Shown here piece after piece: positions 62,083 through 64,000 of a DNA stretch of 64,000 nucleotides (positions are counted from its first letter, which is position 1; each line of letters begins with the position of its first letter). Source of the DNA: Callipepla californica brunnescens. Its lineage: Eukaryota > Chordata > Aves > Galliformes > Odontophoridae. The position numbers and the translations under genes were made by a program. Under the pieces are notes generated by a model. It did not search any database. It had not been told where the DNA came from and saw only the letters and a list, made by a program, of their open reading frames with translations. The stretch spans positions 95,572,530 through 95,636,529 of the forward strand of contig JALIRH010000001.1 in the NCBI GenBank assembly GCA_023055505.1. Reading direction: 5' to 3'.

Positions 62083-62640
62083 TTGCATGCTTGGAAAGTT
62101 GTGATAGATGGTTACATGCTCTTAAAGACAGATAGGCAGGGAAGGAGAGAAAGCAGGGTAGCCCTTTGTTTTAGGGATGGCCTTAACTGTATGGAGCTGG
62201 ACAATGGTGATGAAAGGTTTGAGAGCCTCTGGGTAAGCTGGGGAAAGGATAATAAGGTTGATATTATAATAGAAATCTGCTATAGACCACCAAACAAGAA
62301 AGAAGATGAAATGTTCTATAGACAACTAGAAGCTTCACAATTGCTAGCCCTTTTTCTAATGGGGGTCTTCAATTTACCATCTACTGGAAATACAATATAG
62401 CAGCAAGGAAATACGCTAGGAGAATCCTGCAGTGTGTGAAGGACAACTTTCTGACGCAGGTGGTGAGGGAGTTAACATGGGGCAGTGCCCCACCTGTTGT
62501 TTGCAAACAGCAAAGAGATCATGGGTGATGTGTTGGCTGCAGGTTGTCTCAGACAGAGCAATCACAGAATATTTCGATCTTTGGTGAAGGAGATGAGGAA
62601 GGCTGCAACTTCATCAAGAGTTAAACCTTATATGACCAGT
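62083..62640 (+). pseudogene. CR1 ORF2 endonuclease-domain remnant
   Basis: Frame 62083-62400 contains DGYMLLKTDRQGRR, then VALCFRDGLNCMEL, ESLWVSW, ICYRPPN and LFLMGVFNLPS, the ordered blocks of an APE-type (EEP family) LINE endonuclease. The family's GDFN motif is GVFN here (Asp to Val, codon 62365-62367). Further on, after a frameshift, HLLFANSKEIMGDVLAAG and RQSNHRIFR correspond to the region of the SDH motif, here SNH. Two catalytic residues are therefore replaced, and stops break the frame. There is no independent start, and the reading frame is open from about 62040. Confidence 0.85.
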
Positions 62641-62983
62641 AGCAGGCCATCCCAATGTGCTGAAAATAGAGCTGGCAAGGTAGAAGACTCTGTTCTGCAG
62701 CACAGTTGTAGAATCACAGTTCAGACTGTTGCTAGTCACAGTAGGTTTCCCTCCAACCCTGAGGGAGTAGCAATATTAAGCACCAGAAAGCCAGGCTGAT
62801 AGCAAAGCCTTGTTGTTCTGTTGTTGGTTTTTTCGATTGTTTAGAAACAGAAATATTGAGATAAAAGCAGAATGACTCCTGTTCTTACCCCTGCCATCAG
62901 AATAGTTCCAAAGAATGTTTGTCAATAAGGTTATGAGTGCTTTATATATAAAAATATTAACACAAATTTATATATGTAAAAAA

Positions 62984-63985
62984 CTGGGAACAGTGCCCCA
63001 CCTCTTGTTTACAAGCAGGGAAGAACTTGTGGGTGATGTGATAGTTAGAGGTTTTTTCAGGCAGAACAATTTAAAAAATGTCATTTTTTTATCATTGGCA
63101 AAGGAGTCAAAGAAGGCTGGAACTTCTTCAAGAGGTCTGATCAGCTTGGCTGACCAGAGAACTTCATTTGGAATAGAATTATTAGTTCAGGAAGAAAGGG
63201 GAGGCAACATATGAGGCCACTGGCAATGTTGTCAAGCTGTGCAGGAAGAAAATTGTGAAGACTGATGTCCAACTGGAACTCAGTTTGTCTAGTGCAGTAA
63301 AAAAAAAAATATACAAAAAGCTTTTATGAATACATCAAAAGAAAAAGGAGGATTAAAGTGAATCTGCACCCTTTATTGGATGTGAGGGAAACCGTAATGA
63401 TGGAAGACAAGGATAAGGCTGAGTTACTTAATTTGTTTTATTCCTTCTGTCTTCTGCCAGTTGTTTTCAGGGTGCCTAGGCCACTGAGTTGGAAGACGGT
63501 GACAGAGAGCAAGATGAAGTGCCTATAATCCAGTGGGAAACTGTAGGTGACCTGCTATATCATCTAAATGTTCAGAAGACTATGGGATCAGACAGGAATC
63601 ATCCAAGAATAATTTGTAGTAGTCACGGCTGACTGTGGATGTCCCATCTGACTGGTTGCTGGTGAATGTGACTCCAATCCATAAGTAAGAATGAGGATCC
63701 AGAGAATTATAAGCCTGTCTATCAGTATGACCTTCGTCCTGAGGAAAGTTATTACATGCCATCACAAAGAACATATGGGGCAACTGAAGTAATCAGAAGA
63801 CGCGTGGATTTATCAATATCAGAACCTGCTCAGAGCCTGGACAGTTGAGCAGTTTTCTGGGTGAAGAACTCGCTGAATGGCTCACTTCAAAGAGACATCT
63901 GATAGATAGATAGCTGCTGATAGATCACTGGGGAGGCCAGTTTTGTTTAAAATTTTTATCAGTAATCTAGATGAAGGGATCACAT
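62984..63985 (+). pseudogene. CR1 ORF2 remnant: end of endonuclease to RT
   Basis: Plus-strand pieces give HLLFTSREELVGDVIVRGFF (homologous to 62490-62560) and RQNNLKNVIF (decayed SDH region). Next come the linker (VQLELSLSSAVKK, then YEYIKRKRR in broken frames), EDEVPIIQWETVGDLLYHL-type sequence near 63510-63570, and finally FKIFISNLDEGI of the RT just before the LTR. Many stops and frameshifts are present. It has no catalytic box within the window. Confidence 0.75.
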
Positions 63986-64000
63986 TGTCATGGTTTTATG
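63986..64000 (+). mobile_element. Start of a second LTR of the 7.2-kb family
   Basis: The last 15 bases (TGTCATGGTTTTATG) are identical to the first 15 bases of the LTR at 7225. CR1 homology stops exactly where they begin, inside the RT coding region. The rest lies beyond the window. Confidence 0.75.

Larger units (their letters stand above)
62040..63985 (+). mobile_element. CR1 LINE, sense, retaining endonuclease-to-RT sequence
   Basis: The only copy here that reaches the ORF2 endonuclease. Homology starts at about 62040 and proceeds through the endonuclease (to about 62640). A 340-bp stretch without clear CR1 follows. A second block from about 62984 first repeats the region 62477-62640 and then runs on to the linker and RT. 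An LTR begins at 63986 in the middle of the RT motif B to C interval (the plus strand reads FKIFISNLDEGI just before it). The element continues beyond the window. Confidence 0.88.

Overview
This window looks like avian (probably galliform) nuclear DNA. It is about two-thirds A+T and has no recognisable host gene, exon, RNA gene or CRISPR array. The main signature is CR1 non-LTR retrotransposon debris. At least a dozen 5'-truncated copies are present, many with the 8-bp terminal repeat typical of CR1 3' ends. A mariner DNA transposon resembling the chicken element Galluhop and two kinds of endogenous-retrovirus LTR also point to a bird. All protein-like open frames that I recognise come from these elements.

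Layout. 0.8-2.0 kb: a fairly young CR1, antisense, with an uninterrupted reverse-transcriptase frame. 2.0-6.1 kb: plain AT-rich DNA. 6.1-8.2 kb: an older antisense CR1 split by a 570-bp solo LTR (7225-7794). 8.2-22 kb: mostly unique AT-rich DNA with short CR1 scraps at 11.2 and 18.8 kb and a TTTCCC hexamer array at 13.9 kb. 22.0-22.4 kb: a second type of solo LTR. 23.2-23.5 kb: a purine tract containing eleven GGGAAAA heptamers. 23.5-35.6 kb: mostly unique, with one CR1 scrap at 28.6 kb. 35.6-36.4 and 39.2-39.9 kb: antisense CR1 pieces. 40.1-41.2 kb: the dead mariner element. 42-50 kb: a cluster of small CR1 pieces in both orientations, including a head-to-head pair at 48.7-50.1 kb. 50-61.5 kb: mostly unique. 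62.0-64.0 kb: a sense CR1 that keeps degraded endonuclease sequence. At the last 15 bases a new LTR of the 7.2-kb family begins.

Nothing here works together as a pathway. The window reads as a gene desert or a large intron with layered transposon insertions. The most informative observations are the nested insertions, the way the mobile enzymes are inactivated, the 12-bp tandem array at a CR1 5' junction, two G-quadruplex-capable arrays on opposite strands, and a strong antisense bias of CR1 copies. I did not find a convincing new biological system.
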